Shown: in pieces, positions 25,737 through 34,257 of the stretch
Layout of the letters: each line of letters opens with the position of its first letter
Numbering within the stretch: the first letter of the stretch is position 1
Assembly (NCBI GenBank): GCA_026192395.1
Contig: WACF01000001.1
Location: 1,110,977-1,174,976 of the forward strand
Reading direction: 5' to 3'
DNA length: 64,000 nucleotides
Source: Proteobacteria bacterium 005FR1
GTDB taxonomy: Bacteria; Pseudomonadota; Gammaproteobacteria; Pseudomonadales; Cellvibrionaceae
Made by a program: the position numbers and the translations under genes
The notes under the pieces: model-generated
Told to the model about the DNA's origin: nothing
What the model saw: the letters and a program-made list of their open reading frames with translations, nothing else
Databases searched by the model: none

Positions 25737-25846
25737 ACCGACTCGGCTGACGCCCAGCCCGGCGAGGCCAACATCCGAAAATCTGGCTCAGCCTTTGCTT
25801 TTCGCTAATACGAACAGTTTGCGAACACGCAGAGGGGGCGTACCAG

Positions 25847-26362
25847 ATGGCCTATAGCGACAAGTCCGCCGGTTACAAAGCCGCGTCGTACCGGGCGGAT
25901 GCCAGAGACGAGCAGCTCAAGCGCCGACATTGGCTCACTTGGCTGATGGACAGCAGCATCCCGCTCCCGGGCGGCTACCGCATCGGTCTGGACGGCCTCA
26001 TCGGTCTGATTCCGGGTGCGGGCGACGTAATTGGCGGCGGTATCTCCACCTGGCTGCTCTACCAGGCATACAAGCAAGGCCTGCCGAGAATGGTCATCGC
26101 CCGCATGCTGGTGAATATCCTGATCGACGCAGGGCTGGGTTCTATTCCGCTGCTTGGCGACATTTTCGATTTCTTCTGGAAGGCCAATCTCAAAAATGCC
26201 GAGTTGCTCGATCGCTACAAATCGAGCCCGGAAAAAACCTACCGGCGCAGCGCCGTCGGCAACGCCATATTCCTGATAGGCGTCGTGGCGGTCGTCGTTC
26301 TGTTGATGTACCTCGTCATCACCGTCGTCGGTGCCATATGGAACGCCCTGATTCAAGCATGA
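25847..26362 (+). CDS. DUF4112 membrane protein
   Basis: 171-aa protein of the DUF4112 family: the hallmark is a segment with DSSIPLPGGYRIGLDGLIGLIPGAGDVIGG followed by a second hydrophobic stretch (part shown: IPLPGGYRIGLDGLIGL). A mid-protein GSIPLLGDIFDFFWKAN is also typical. Two weak and one strong C-terminal hydrophobic segments predict inner-membrane anchoring. Function is unknown. AGAGGGGG lies before the ATG. First of three same-strand genes (with 26463 and 26798), although the gap to the next is 100 bp. Confidence 0.85.
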   Translation: MAYSDKSAGYKAASYRADARDEQLKRRHWLTWLMDSSIPLPGGYRIGLDGLIGLIPGAGDVIGGGISTWLLYQAYKQGLPRMVIARMLVNILIDAGLGSIPLLGDIFDFFWKANLKNAELLDRYKSSPEKTYRRSAVGNAIFLIGVVAVVVLLMYLVITVVGAIWNALIQA

Positions 26363-26462
26363 TCGACGCACAGGCTCGTGCATACACCCGCATCGATCGG
26401 GAATTTTGTGCCTCTGCGGCGTCCAATCTTCTGACTTCTTTTTTTGTTTTCCGGAGGACAGC

Positions 26463-26795
26463 ATGACTCGCCCACGCGACTTGGAAAAAGACCAGTCCCG
26501 ACCACGCGATGACTTGGATCGCGCCGCCGACGTCCACATCGACGATGCCGAAGCCCAGCCGCCGGATCCTGTCAGCGGCCCCTCTGACGACAGCGAGGAC
26601 GACCTGAAGGTGGTCGATGCCAGCGAGGTGGGTGCCGGCACCGGCCTCGACGAAGCGGAACTCGGCAGAGTGGATCCCTTGGACGGCAAGCCCTGGGATG
26701 GCAATCCCGATGAGCCCTTGCAGCCGGCGCCACCAGCGGATGAGAACTTCCCCGCCGAGCGCCGCGGACCCAGCAAAATCGAAAACGAAGATTAG
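26463..26795 (+). CDS. Small acidic, probably disordered protein
   Basis: 110-aa protein starting at the ATG at 26463, which follows CCGGAGGACAGC. Composition is dominated by Asp, Glu, Pro and Ala with no hydrophobic core, and DPLDGKPWDGNPDEP is near its centre; this predicts intrinsic disorder. It ends three bases before the Rho-N-like gene, strongly suggesting an operon in which the acidic protein may partner the very basic neighbour. No family recognised. Confidence 0.7.
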   Translation: MTRPRDLEKDQSRPRDDLDRAADVHIDDAEAQPPDPVSGPSDDSEDDLKVVDASEVGAGTGLDEAELGRVDPLDGKPWDGNPDEPLQPAPPADENFPAERRGPSKIENED

Positions 26796-26797
26796 CC

Positions 26798-27643
26798 ATG
26801 GCGAAGAATGGGTCCGGTAAAAAGCCCGACAGCTACGACCGCCTGAAGCAACACGGCGGCAAAAGCTATTCGGGCATGCCGATCGGTCGGTCCCACAAGT
26901 GGCTCTACGACCAGGGCGAGTGGCGGGAAAGAAAGGTAAGTCTGGACGAATGGGAGATCTTCTATCAGACTCCCAAGAGACGGACCGCCAAGGCGCCGAA
27001 GGGATCGGGTGCCCCTATCGGGACCGAATACAACTGGTTGATCGTCTCACACCAGCGCGTCGACAAACTCGACGAGAATGTCTACATGACGCGCATGGAA
27101 GGTAAAAAATTCAAGGTGGCCCACAAACGCGCCAGCAAGGACAAGTGGAGCGCATCGGAGCGAACCCAGCGCAAGCACGTCATCCAGTACCTGCAACAGG
27201 TCATCGATGAATTGCAGAGTCTTGATGAACAGGATGCGCTTGCTGAAAGGGATCCGTTTACGGTGGGGGAGCACGAGCGCATCTACGGGCTGACGCTACG
27301 TACCAAGGCTGAACTCACCGACATGGCTCGGGAGCTCAAGATCACCGGAACCTCCAAAATGAAGCGCCAGGAATTGCTCGAAGCAGTCCAGCAGAGGCTT
27401 GCCGAAATCGATCAGTCAAAGAAAGGCGCAAGTCAGCGGAGCGAAAAATCCGAAACCCGAGAACAAACACCGCCACAACCTGCAAAAGGCGATGGACTCG
27501 CGCGTCTTGCGGAGAAGACTAAGACCGATCTCTACCGCATGGCCAGCGCACGCGAGATCAGCGGCCGCTCGGAGATGAACAAGGCGCAGCTGGTAAATGC
27601 GCTCAAGCGCGAAATGGGTCAGGAGAGCCGCCCTTCTCTCTGA
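26798..27643 (+). CDS. Basic protein with two Rho-N/SAP-like motifs
   Basis: 281-aa, highly basic. The C-terminal half carries two copies of a Rho termination factor N-domain/SAP-like helix-extended-loop-helix motif: residues 168-199 (RTKAELTDMARELKITGTSK) and 240-271 (KTKTDLYRMASAREISGRSE), separated by a disordered Ser/Glu/Pro linker. The N-terminal part repeats G-x-P-I-G-x(4)-W-L (25-37 and 70-82). Such motifs bind RNA or DNA. The gene is two bases after the acidic gene. Likely a nucleic-acid-binding protein of unknown role; not Rho itself, as no ATPase follows. Confidence 0.75.
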   Translation: MAKNGSGKKPDSYDRLKQHGGKSYSGMPIGRSHKWLYDQGEWRERKVSLDEWEIFYQTPKRRTAKAPKGSGAPIGTEYNWLIVSHQRVDKLDENVYMTRMEGKKFKVAHKRASKDKWSASERTQRKHVIQYLQQVIDELQSLDEQDALAERDPFTVGEHERIYGLTLRTKAELTDMARELKITGTSKMKRQELLEAVQQRLAEIDQSKKGASQRSEKSETREQTPPQPAKGDGLARLAEKTKTDLYRMASAREISGRSEMNKAQLVNALKREMGQESRPSL

Positions 27644-27693
27644 GGCTGTCCGGCCCGATTCTGCTCTCCCGTTGACGGCTTTTTTCGTCGCGA

Positions 27694-27763
27694 CCTTCTA
27701 CTCGCAACCTTCTACTCGCAACCTTCTACTCGCAACCTTCTACTCGCAACCTTCTACTCGCAA
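27694..27763. repeat. 14-bp tandem repeat, five exact copies
   Basis: Five identical copies of CCTTCTACTCGCAA (27694-27763) in the 176-bp gap between the Rho-N-like gene and the 451-aa gene. No spacer sequence separates them, and 14 bp is not a multiple of three, so they are not coding. They may mark polymerase slippage or a binding array. Confidence 0.9.
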
Positions 27764-27819
27764 CATCGCCACCTCTCCACCTGTCGATGGATTAACCGTG
27801 AAAAAAACCGGCGGAGAGC

Positions 27820-29175
27820 GTGATGGCGCCAGCTGGACTTGCGAAGTTCGATTCGGCATCGGCCATGGTGCGGGCACTCGCCCGTTTTCTGCATGGCCGG
27901 GATTTTCGCGGCCTTGGCCAACCGGCTCCGCTGCGCGAGGCGGTGCAGTTTGCCAATCTCATACCACGCAGCCTGCGCGAAAGAATATTTGCCCGTCTCG
28001 GCGCACGTGAAGGCGTGGACGCCGAACAAATGGGCAAGGTAAACACCTGCGCCATTGCCGACTGGGCCTGTCGACAGTTCCCAGCGCGACGCTACCCAGC
28101 CGTAATGATTGGATCGTCCAACGGCGCATTGCTGCACATGGCCGCTGCGGCCCGCATTCCGTGGTTGCCGCAAACCTTCCTGAGCCTGATGAAGCTACGC
28201 GACATTCATCCAGATGATGCATGCGCTCCAATGGAGGCATCCCTGCAACCGGCGACTGATTTCCTTGCTGCCAATCCCGACGTTCAACTTCATCATCTGC
28301 AGGACCCGGTGCAGGACCGTTTGATGCTGCACCACATCACCTACTTTCGGTTCAAGTATCGGCGTTTGCCACAGGCGTACCGGGCGTTTCTCGACAACTG
28401 TCTGCAGGAAGGCGGGACCATAGTCGTGGCGGACTGCCAGCAACAATGGCCGGTTTTCCGCGTCAACGACAGGCACTATTACCAATTCGGCGCAGTGGGC
28501 GGCGCGACCGAAGAGGAGTACTTCCACGGCAGCGAAAGGGTCGAACAAACGCTCGAGCATCATCAACCCCCTTTCAAGCGGTGGCGGCCGCCGGAGCCAA
28601 ATACCCGCTGTGCGGAAGCAGAATGGGGATTTGAAAATACGCTGATGGATGATCTGGGATCAATCGCGCACGATCGCGGCTTTCGTATTTTGCGGTTGAG
28701 TTTTTCGGAACCGGAAAGCCTCAGCCCGGCGGTGGCGGATTTTCACCGACGGTGGTATCGCGAGTTGGGCATGCAGACCAATCGCCTGCTGCTCGAATCC
28801 TTCATCGTGCTCGAACCTTACTGGGCGCTGCGCACCGGCACCGTGCCATTCTGGATGACATTCAACACCCGCCCCTCGCTGCAGGCGGCGGACGCCTACG
28901 TCGGCAGTCGCGACGACTTCGATGAGCTTTATCTGAGTCTGTTTGCCCACGGCAGCGACTCAGTGGGGCTACCGTCAATCGCCGAATGGGAGAAGCTGCT
29001 TGCCCGCGCCCGCCGACGGGGAGAATGGCTGGCGGTAGATCCGCACCGCTATCCGGCCCACTTTGCGACCTTCGCCAGATATTCGGCGCAACTGCGTGCG
29101 CTCCAGCCGCATTATCCGCTGCCGGACCCTCTGCCGCTACAGGTCCTCGAGGAATTCATCGGGAACTGGGGGTGA
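27820..29175 (+). CDS. Hypothetical protein, 451 aa, no family recognised
   Basis: Soluble protein without signal peptide or membrane segment. Residues about 93-105 (AVMIGSSNGALLH) look like a nucleophile elbow (G-S-S-N-G) after a beta strand, as in alpha/beta hydrolases or SGNH-like folds; GGTIVVADCQQQWPVF (about 207-222) reads like a Rossmann strand. Abundant His, Arg and Trp in the middle. The start is a GTG-ATG doublet at 27820. The stop is two bases before the alpha/beta hydrolase gene, so the two are translated together and probably work on one pathway. Confidence 0.72.
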   Translation: MMAPAGLAKFDSASAMVRALARFLHGRDFRGLGQPAPLREAVQFANLIPRSLRERIFARLGAREGVDAEQMGKVNTCAIADWACRQFPARRYPAVMIGSSNGALLHMAAAARIPWLPQTFLSLMKLRDIHPDDACAPMEASLQPATDFLAANPDVQLHHLQDPVQDRLMLHHITYFRFKYRRLPQAYRAFLDNCLQEGGTIVVADCQQQWPVFRVNDRHYYQFGAVGGATEEEYFHGSERVEQTLEHHQPPFKRWRPPEPNTRCAEAEWGFENTLMDDLGSIAHDRGFRILRLSFSEPESLSPAVADFHRRWYRELGMQTNRLLLESFIVLEPYWALRTGTVPFWMTFNTRPSLQAADAYVGSRDDFDELYLSLFAHGSDSVGLPSIAEWEKLLARARRRGEWLAVDPHRYPAHFATFARYSAQLRALQPHYPLPDPLPLQVLEEFIGNWG

Positions 29176-29177
29176 CA

Positions 29178-30077
29178 ATGACTCGCCGTCATTTCATTTT
29201 GCTCGCTGCATCGGGGGTCGTGGCATTGCTGTGGCGACAGCGAAACCGCGCTCAGAAGGCGCAGCAAAGCGCTATCGTTCGGGAGCGCTGGATGGACCCC
29301 GGCCCGCTGCATTCCGAGTGGGCGAAGGTACGAGCGGAATCGCTCGAACTTAGGCTGCACTATCTGGTTTCAATCGAAGCGGCGCCACCGGACGCCCCGC
29401 CGCTCGTGCTGGTACACGGCTCGGGCCTGTCCCATCGCTATATGATTCCCACTGGCGCAGAGCTGACTCCCGATTTCAAAATCTATATGCCGGATATGCC
29501 TGGCTATGGCAAAAGCGACAAACCGGAGGAAGTTCTCGATGTGCCCCGGCTTGCAAACTGGCTGGTGGCATGGATGGACAGCATCGGTCTCGAGCGAGCG
29601 TCCTTCCTTGGCAACTCCTTCGGCTGTCAGGTGATCGCCGATCTTGCGGCGCGTCACCCGCAACGGGTGAGCAAAGCAGTTTTGCAGGGACCGACCACGC
29701 CCACCGACGAGCGCTCCATTTTCTGGCAATTCATCCGCTGGCGACAGAACCAGCCCTTCAATCCGGAATGGACCAGCGACGTCACCGACATCGCCTACAA
29801 GCAGGCCGGCTGGTACCGAATCTTTCGATCCTTCTTCATTCAGATTGGCGATCGCATCGAAGACAAGATGCCGAGAATCAAAGCACCCACCTTGATCGTG
29901 CGCGGCAGCGAGGATCCGATTGCCGACCAGCCGTGGTGCGAACGGCTGGCGGAGCTCTTGCCCAATGGCGATCTGGTCATCATTCCCGGTGTGGCACATA
30001 CACTCTGCCTCACCTCGCCGAAACCGCTGGCGGCGGTGACCAAGGACTTCATTCTCAGTCCGCGCTTGCACTGTTGA
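29178..30077 (+). CDS. Alpha/beta hydrolase with N-terminal anchor
   Basis: 299-aa alpha/beta hydrolase starting at ATG 29178, two bases after the 451-aa gene. Residues 1-20 (MTRRHFILLAASGVVALLW) form a signal or membrane anchor with twin Arg, suggesting envelope location. Catalytic landmarks: oxyanion HGSGLSHRY, PGYGKSDKP, nucleophile elbow LGNSFGCQV (Ser within G-N-S-F-G), acid in VRGSEDPIAD and His in PGVAHTL. This resembles meta-cleavage-product hydrolases and epoxide/haloalkane-type folds. The last 23 bp overlap tail-to-tail with the aldo-keto reductase gene. Confidence 0.87.
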   Translation: MTRRHFILLAASGVVALLWRQRNRAQKAQQSAIVRERWMDPGPLHSEWAKVRAESLELRLHYLVSIEAAPPDAPPLVLVHGSGLSHRYMIPTGAELTPDFKIYMPDMPGYGKSDKPEEVLDVPRLANWLVAWMDSIGLERASFLGNSFGCQVIADLAARHPQRVSKAVLQGPTTPTDERSIFWQFIRWRQNQPFNPEWTSDVTDIAYKQAGWYRIFRSFFIQIGDRIEDKMPRIKAPTLIVRGSEDPIADQPWCERLAELLPNGDLVIIPGVAHTLCLTSPKPLAAVTKDFILSPRLHC

Positions 30078-31005
30078 GATTCTCGATTGCGTCCTCGTCC
30101 AATTGCAGCGCCGTGGCGGCAATGATCTGATCCAGCTGATGACGCGATGTGGCGCTGGCAATGGGAGCCGTCACGCCGGGCTGAGCCATCAACCAGGAGA
30201 GTGCCACGGTAGCCGGACTGGAACTGAAGCGCTCCGCCGCTTCGTCCAAGGCGCCGAGTATGCGGATCCCGCGCGCATCGAAATAGTTGTCCACCATCGT
30301 CTGGCGCGCCCTGCCCTTGGCATCTTCGATGGAGCGGTATTTGCCGGTGAGAAAGCCGCTGGCAAGCGAAAAATAGGGCGTCACACCGAGCTTCTCCTGC
30401 TGACAGACATCCCTCAGGTGGTGCTCGAAGTCATGACGATCGTAGAGGTTGTAAAACGGTTGCAGCACATCGAAGCGCGGCAGGGATTTCGCCTCGGCAA
30501 GGGTCAACGCTTCTCGCAGTCGTTCGCATTTGTAATTGGATGCGCCGATCGCGTGCACTTTGCCTTGCTCGATCAGTCGCTGAAAGGCTTCGAGCGTTTC
30601 CTCGAGCGGGGTGTCCGGATCGTCGCGATGGGCGAGGTAAAGATCAATGTAATCGGTCTGCAAGCGACGCAGTGAATCCTCAGCGGCCTGCATGATGTAA
30701 TCGCGCGACAGCCCTTTGCGCCCCTCGCCCATGCTCATGCCCACCTTGGTGGACACGACGAAGCGGTCCCGATTGCCGCGTCGTTTGAAGTAGCGCCCGA
30801 GTATGCGCTCCGACTCGCCGCCCTGGTGGCCACCTACCCAGCGGGAATAAACATCCGCCGTATCCACCGCCCTGAAGCCGGCATCCAGCCAGGCATCCAG
30901 TATCTGAAAAGACTCGGACTCACCCAGGGTCCAGCCGAATACATTGCCGCCGAAAATCAAAGGCTCGACATCGAGACCGCTGCGGCCTAAGGGGCGCCGT
31001 TCCAT
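30055..31005 (-). CDS. Aldo/keto reductase
   Basis: 316-aa NADPH-dependent TIM-barrel oxidoreductase. The catalytic tetrad is recognisable: Asp in AVDTADVYSRW with the adjacent Tyr, Lys in VVSTKVGM, and His in LYLAHRDD. The ending ATSRHQLDQIIAA carries the NADPH phosphate-binding residues. It resembles the YajO/Tas-like general aldehyde reductases (AKR11-13 type). ATG at 31005 after AAGGAGAAAACG. Convergent with, and overlapping, the upstream hydrolase gene; monocistronic. Confidence 0.92.
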   Translation of the reverse strand: MERRPLGRSGLDVEPLIFGGNVFGWTLGESESFQILDAWLDAGFRAVDTADVYSRWVGGHQGGESERILGRYFKRRGNRDRFVVSTKVGMSMGEGRKGLSRDYIMQAAEDSLRRLQTDYIDLYLAHRDDPDTPLEETLEAFQRLIEQGKVHAIGASNYKCERLREALTLAEAKSLPRFDVLQPFYNLYDRHDFEHHLRDVCQQEKLGVTPYFSLASGFLTGKYRSIEDAKGRARQTMVDNYFDARGIRILGALDEAAERFSSSPATVALSWLMAQPGVTAPIASATSRHQLDQIIAATALQLDEDAIENLNSASAD

Positions 31006-31129
31006 CGTTTTCTCCTTACCGTCATCGCCACCAGCTGCGAATAAACTTGCGACGGCAGAAATGGAGGGAAGTTCTCGATGAGCTGGAGTACTCGCACGGC
31101 TCAGTCTGCTAAAGAAAGATCAAGCTCCT

Positions 31130-31157
31130 TTGTCGCAGAACTCCCATGCCGTAGTAT
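31130..31157 (+). promoter_or_regulatory. Candidate sigma-70 promoter for the PETase-like gene
   Basis: TTGTCG (31130-31135), 16-bp spacer, TAGTAT (31152-31157), each matching four of six consensus bases. It ends 38 bp before the ATG at 31196. Modest match only. Confidence 0.35.
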
Positions 31158-31195
31158 CGCGGACTCATGCTTTTTCAGAACACGAGAGGGATTAC

Positions 31196-32071
31196 ATGCA
31201 AAAACAATTTCCATTTGCCCACACACTGATCCTGGGGCTGATGCTGCTGGGGCTGAATGCCTATGCCGATCAGGCGGTTGAGCCGGTTCCTACCACCGAC
31301 TACCTGTCGGGCAAGGGTGTTTATCAGGTGGAGCGTTATACCGATCTGCCCGACGTTCCGGAGTACGCCGAAGCCACCGTCTGGTATCCGGCCAACAAGC
31401 AGCAGCCCTTCGGCGCGGTGGCGATTTCCCCTGGCTATACGGAAACACAGGACGCGATCAGCTGGTGGGGTCCCTTCCTGGCCTCGCATGGCTATGCGAC
31501 GCTGATCTTCAATACCAACGGACCGAAGGATTTTCCCGACCTTCGTGCCAAGGGCCTGATGGCGGCGCTGGACATTCTCACCGGCGAAAACAGCCGCTCC
31601 GGCAGCCCGCTCGAAGGCAAACTCGCGACCGATAAGCTGGCGGTGATGGGTCATTCCATGGGCGGCGGTGCCGCGCTGATTGCAGCTCACGGCCACAGCG
31701 ACAAAATCCGCGCGGCGATTCCTTTCACGCCCTGGCAGCCGAACGCCGACTTCAGCGGGGTGACAATTCCCACGCTGATTATCGCCGGCGAAGGCGACAA
31801 CATCGCCAAGGCCGCCGAGCATTCGCGCCTGCACTATGACGCGATTCCGGAAACCACCATCAAAGGCTATCTTGAATTTACCGGCGGCAATCACTTCATC
31901 GGCAACAACCAGCGCAGCAATCTGGAAGTTCATCCACAAATCGGCCGCTACGCGCTGGCCTGGCTGAAGTTGTACGTGGACGGCGATGATCGTTATCGCC
32001 CTTTCATCTATGGGGATGTGCCGAACATGGACAACGGTATCGTGTCCCGCTATGAGCTGACCCGGCCGTAA
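31196..32071 (+). CDS. Secreted cutinase/PETase-like polyester hydrolase homologue
   Basis: 291-aa alpha/beta hydrolase with a signal peptide (cleavage after NAYA, residue 24). It follows the cutinase/PETase template: SPGYTETQDAISWWGPFLAS with oxyanion Tyr81, nucleophile elbow GHSMGGGAAL with Ser154, aromatic-site Trp180 in TPWQPN, Asp201 in IAGEGDNIA and His233 in GGNHF. His153 and Phe234 occupy the places of IsPETase Trp159 and Ser238, i.e. thermophilic-cutinase-like. The mature protein has no cysteine, so the disulfides of known enzymes are absent. ATG at 31196 follows GAGAGGG. Terminator at 32107. Polyester activity is inferred; lipase or other ester substrates are possible. Confidence 0.85.
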   Translation: MQKQFPFAHTLILGLMLLGLNAYADQAVEPVPTTDYLSGKGVYQVERYTDLPDVPEYAEATVWYPANKQQPFGAVAISPGYTETQDAISWWGPFLASHGYATLIFNTNGPKDFPDLRAKGLMAALDILTGENSRSGSPLEGKLATDKLAVMGHSMGGGAALIAAHGHSDKIRAAIPFTPWQPNADFSGVTIPTLIIAGEGDNIAKAAEHSRLHYDAIPETTIKGYLEFTGGNHFIGNNQRSNLEVHPQIGRYALAWLKLYVDGDDRYRPFIYGDVPNMDNGIVSRYELTRP

Positions 32072-32106
32072 TCCAGTCGCCAGCAGGCTGGAGATGAAGT
32101 GATAAG

Positions 32107-32141
32107 AGCGCTTCCCTCTTACGGGGGAAGCGCTTTTTTTT
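32107..32141 (+). terminator. Rho-independent terminator
   Basis: AGCGCTTCCC (32107-32116), eight-base loop, GGGAAGCGCT (32125-32134), then a run of T to 32141. Strong intrinsic terminator ending the PETase-like transcript, 36 bp after its stop. It abuts the stop codon of the convergent SDR gene. Confidence 0.9.
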
Positions 32142-32905
32142 CAGCGGCCGCCCGAGATGTCCAACAGCGCACCGGTGGAATAGGAGGACTGATCCGAGAG
32201 CAGCCAGAGAATGGACTTGGCGACTTCTTCGGGATGACCGCCGCGCTGCATGGGTACGGCGGATTTGACGCGGTCCACACGGTCCGGCTCTCCGCCGCTG
32301 GCGTGAATGTCGGTGTAGATGACTCCGGGGCGCACCGCGTTGACCCGAATCCCCTCCGCCGCCACTTCCTTGGCGAGTCCGAGAGTCATGGTATCGATGG
32401 CGCCCTTCGATGCCGCGTAGTCGATGTATTCGTTGGGCGAGCCGAGCCGTGATGCGGCTGAAGACAGGTTCACGATTGCCCCGCCTCTTCCGCCGTAATT
32501 CGTCGACATGCGCTTCACCGCTTCGCGGGCGCAAAGGAAGCTGCCGATGATATTGGTGTTGAATACACGGGCAAGGCGCGCGGCGTCCATGGCATCCAGG
32601 CGCATGTGCTGCTCGAGAATGCCCGCGTTGTTTACCAGGGCTGTTAGCGTCCCGAGCTCCGCCTCCAACTTTTCGAAAAGACTGCATACATCGGATTCGC
32701 TGCCAACGTCGGCCCTTACGGCCATCGCACGGCCACCGGCGTCGACGATTTGCCTCACAATGCCGTTGGCCGCCTGCTCATTGCGCAAAAAGCTGATGCA
32801 CACCGCGTAGCCTTCCGCAGCGGCTGCCCGCGCAGTCGCTGCGCCGATGCCGCGACTGCCGCCGGTGATCAAAATGATTTTCTCCCGACCTTCATGGTCC
32901 TGCAT
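32141..32905 (-). CDS. Short-chain dehydrogenase/reductase (glucose dehydrogenase/FabG-like)
   Basis: 254-aa SDR: ITGGSRGIG for cofactor, Arg/Ala-rich beta-2 (SFLRNEQAA) suggesting NADP, VNNAG, Ser in VNLSSAAS, and YIDYAASKGA holding the Tyr and Lys of the active site. Ends with the family-typical GALLDISGGR. ATG at 32905 has AGGAGCGAAGAG upstream. It is the last gene of the long minus-strand train, 32 bp after the outer-membrane barrel gene. Substrate unknown; a lipid or sugar step linked to the upstream export genes is possible. Confidence 0.9.
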   Translation of the reverse strand: MQDHEGREKIILITGGSRGIGAATARAAAAEGYAVCISFLRNEQAANGIVRQIVDAGGRAMAVRADVGSESDVCSLFEKLEAELGTLTALVNNAGILEQHMRLDAMDAARLARVFNTNIIGSFLCAREAVKRMSTNYGGRGGAIVNLSSAASRLGSPNEYIDYAASKGAIDTMTLGLAKEVAAEGIRVNAVRPGVIYTDIHASGGEPDRVDRVKSAVPMQRGGHPEEVAKSILWLLSDQSSYSTGALLDISGGR

Positions 32906-32937
32906 CTCTTCGCTCCTGTTGAGCCGATCGAAGGTAT

Positions 32938-34257
32938 TCAGAAATAGAACGCCACCTGTGCGAACAGACCGAACTCACTGCCGAGATTATCTGCGCCGAT
33001 CAGCACCTCATTGAGACCCATGGCAAGGCCGCCATATTCGGTTCCGCTGGAACCCAGTGGAAGATTGAGCGAGGCCAGCAGCTGCCAGTTCTGAGCGATG
33101 TCGTAGCGGTTGCTCAGCTGCAGCAAGGCCGACTCGTCCTGCAGGTTGATCAGCAAGGAGGGCGTGGCGAGCCAGAGCGGTGTGAGCTCGACGGTGGCGG
33201 AGAAGCCGAAATAATGACGGGCGATGGTGTACAGCTCGCCGCGCTGCAGACGGTCGAGCAGTTCCGGTTCGCCTTGAAGGGTCGCCAGCGTGTAGTTCTC
33301 GCCTTCCAGGCCAAAGCCGTTGTAGAAGTATTCCCCAACCGCGCTGACGTTCTTGCCGCCCCACACCCAGGAATAGGATACGTTCACAACCGCCGACCAG
33401 ACTGCCTCATCGACGGTGTCCGTCAGCATCAGGTCGCCGCGCCAGACCGCGCCGCCAATACTCTTCACCAGACCAGCTGCGGCAATGGCTTCGTCGAAGT
33501 GCTCCGCCAGCAGCAGGTCGACTTCCGCACCGGCGAGCAACGACTCTCCTTGCAGCCAGTTATCCAGCCAGCCGTGGTATTTGAGCGCGAAGCTGCTGAC
33601 GTCGGCGCTGACGGAATCGCGCTGGTTACGCCGACCTACCGCTACAGCTTGCAGGTCATCACCGTTGTTCAGCAGGTACTGACCGTAGAACATGTCATCG
33701 CCCGTCTTGTATTCGGTGTCGAGCGCGGCGGGATCGAAGGGATTGAAAAAGTCCACTGGATTGAAGATCAGCCCGTTACCCCAGCTGAGCACCTGACGTC
33801 CTGCTCGCATCACCAGATTGCCGCTACTGTAGCCAAGGTTGAAACGATCCAGACGATTGATCAGAACCGTGTCGTCGTCGCTGCTGATGAGGTGGGTCAG
33901 GTCGAACACACGCCTGTCGTCTTCCGGAAACACAGGCGGCAACAGGGCAGGAGGTGTTGCTCCATCACTGAAGATTTTTAACGTATCGCCATCAAGCAAC
34001 TGTAACTGGTAGTCGATCTGCACATCAAAGGCATCTTGCCGCGCGGAAAGATTCCAGCGGGAATCGAGCAGCTGATCGACGCTGCGTTCACCGAACAGAT
34101 CCCGATACAGACTCTCGCGCGGATACTCGGCAGCCTGTACCCGATATTTCAAATGGCCCCGAAAATCGTAGTCCAGCGCCGCCACTGGCGCGGACGAGCA
34201 AAGCAAGGCGACGGCAACAGTATGTGCGAGAATGCAGTCGAGCTTACTGCCGTTCAT
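32938..34257 (-). CDS. Outer-membrane beta-barrel of the ABC/LolA-like export cluster
   Basis: 439-aa exported protein; signal peptide hydrophobic stretch AVALLCSSAPVAA (cleavage near residue 23). The mature part alternates strands throughout, contains AGRQVLSWGNGLIFNPVDFFNP (a DUF1302/porin-like motif; part: LSWGNGLIFNPVDFF), and ends FGLFAQVAFYF with terminal Phe, the outer-membrane insertion signature. The ATG at 34257 overlaps the ABC ATPase gene by 14 bp, so the barrel is translationally coupled to the transporter. It could be the outer-membrane exit or acceptor for the cluster's cargo (inference). Confidence 0.82.
   Translation of the reverse strand: MNGSKLDCILAHTVAVALLCSSAPVAALDYDFRGHLKYRVQAAEYPRESLYRDLFGERSVDQLLDSRWNLSARQDAFDVQIDYQLQLLDGDTLKIFSDGATPPALLPPVFPEDDRRVFDLTHLISSDDDTVLINRLDRFNLGYSSGNLVMRAGRQVLSWGNGLIFNPVDFFNPFDPAALDTEYKTGDDMFYGQYLLNNGDDLQAVAVGRRNQRDSVSADVSSFALKYHGWLDNWLQGESLLAGAEVDLLLAEHFDEAIAAAGLVKSIGGAVWRGDLMLTDTVDEAVWSAVVNVSYSWVWGGKNVSAVGEYFYNGFGLEGENYTLATLQGEPELLDRLQRGELYTIARHYFGFSATVELTPLWLATPSLLINLQDESALLQLSNRYDIAQNWQLLASLNLPLGSSGTEYGGLAMGLNEVLIGADNLGSEFGLFAQVAFYF

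Noticed and set aside
27694-27763. CRISPR array
   Set aside because: The 14-bp repeats are directly adjacent without spacers and no cas gene is present.
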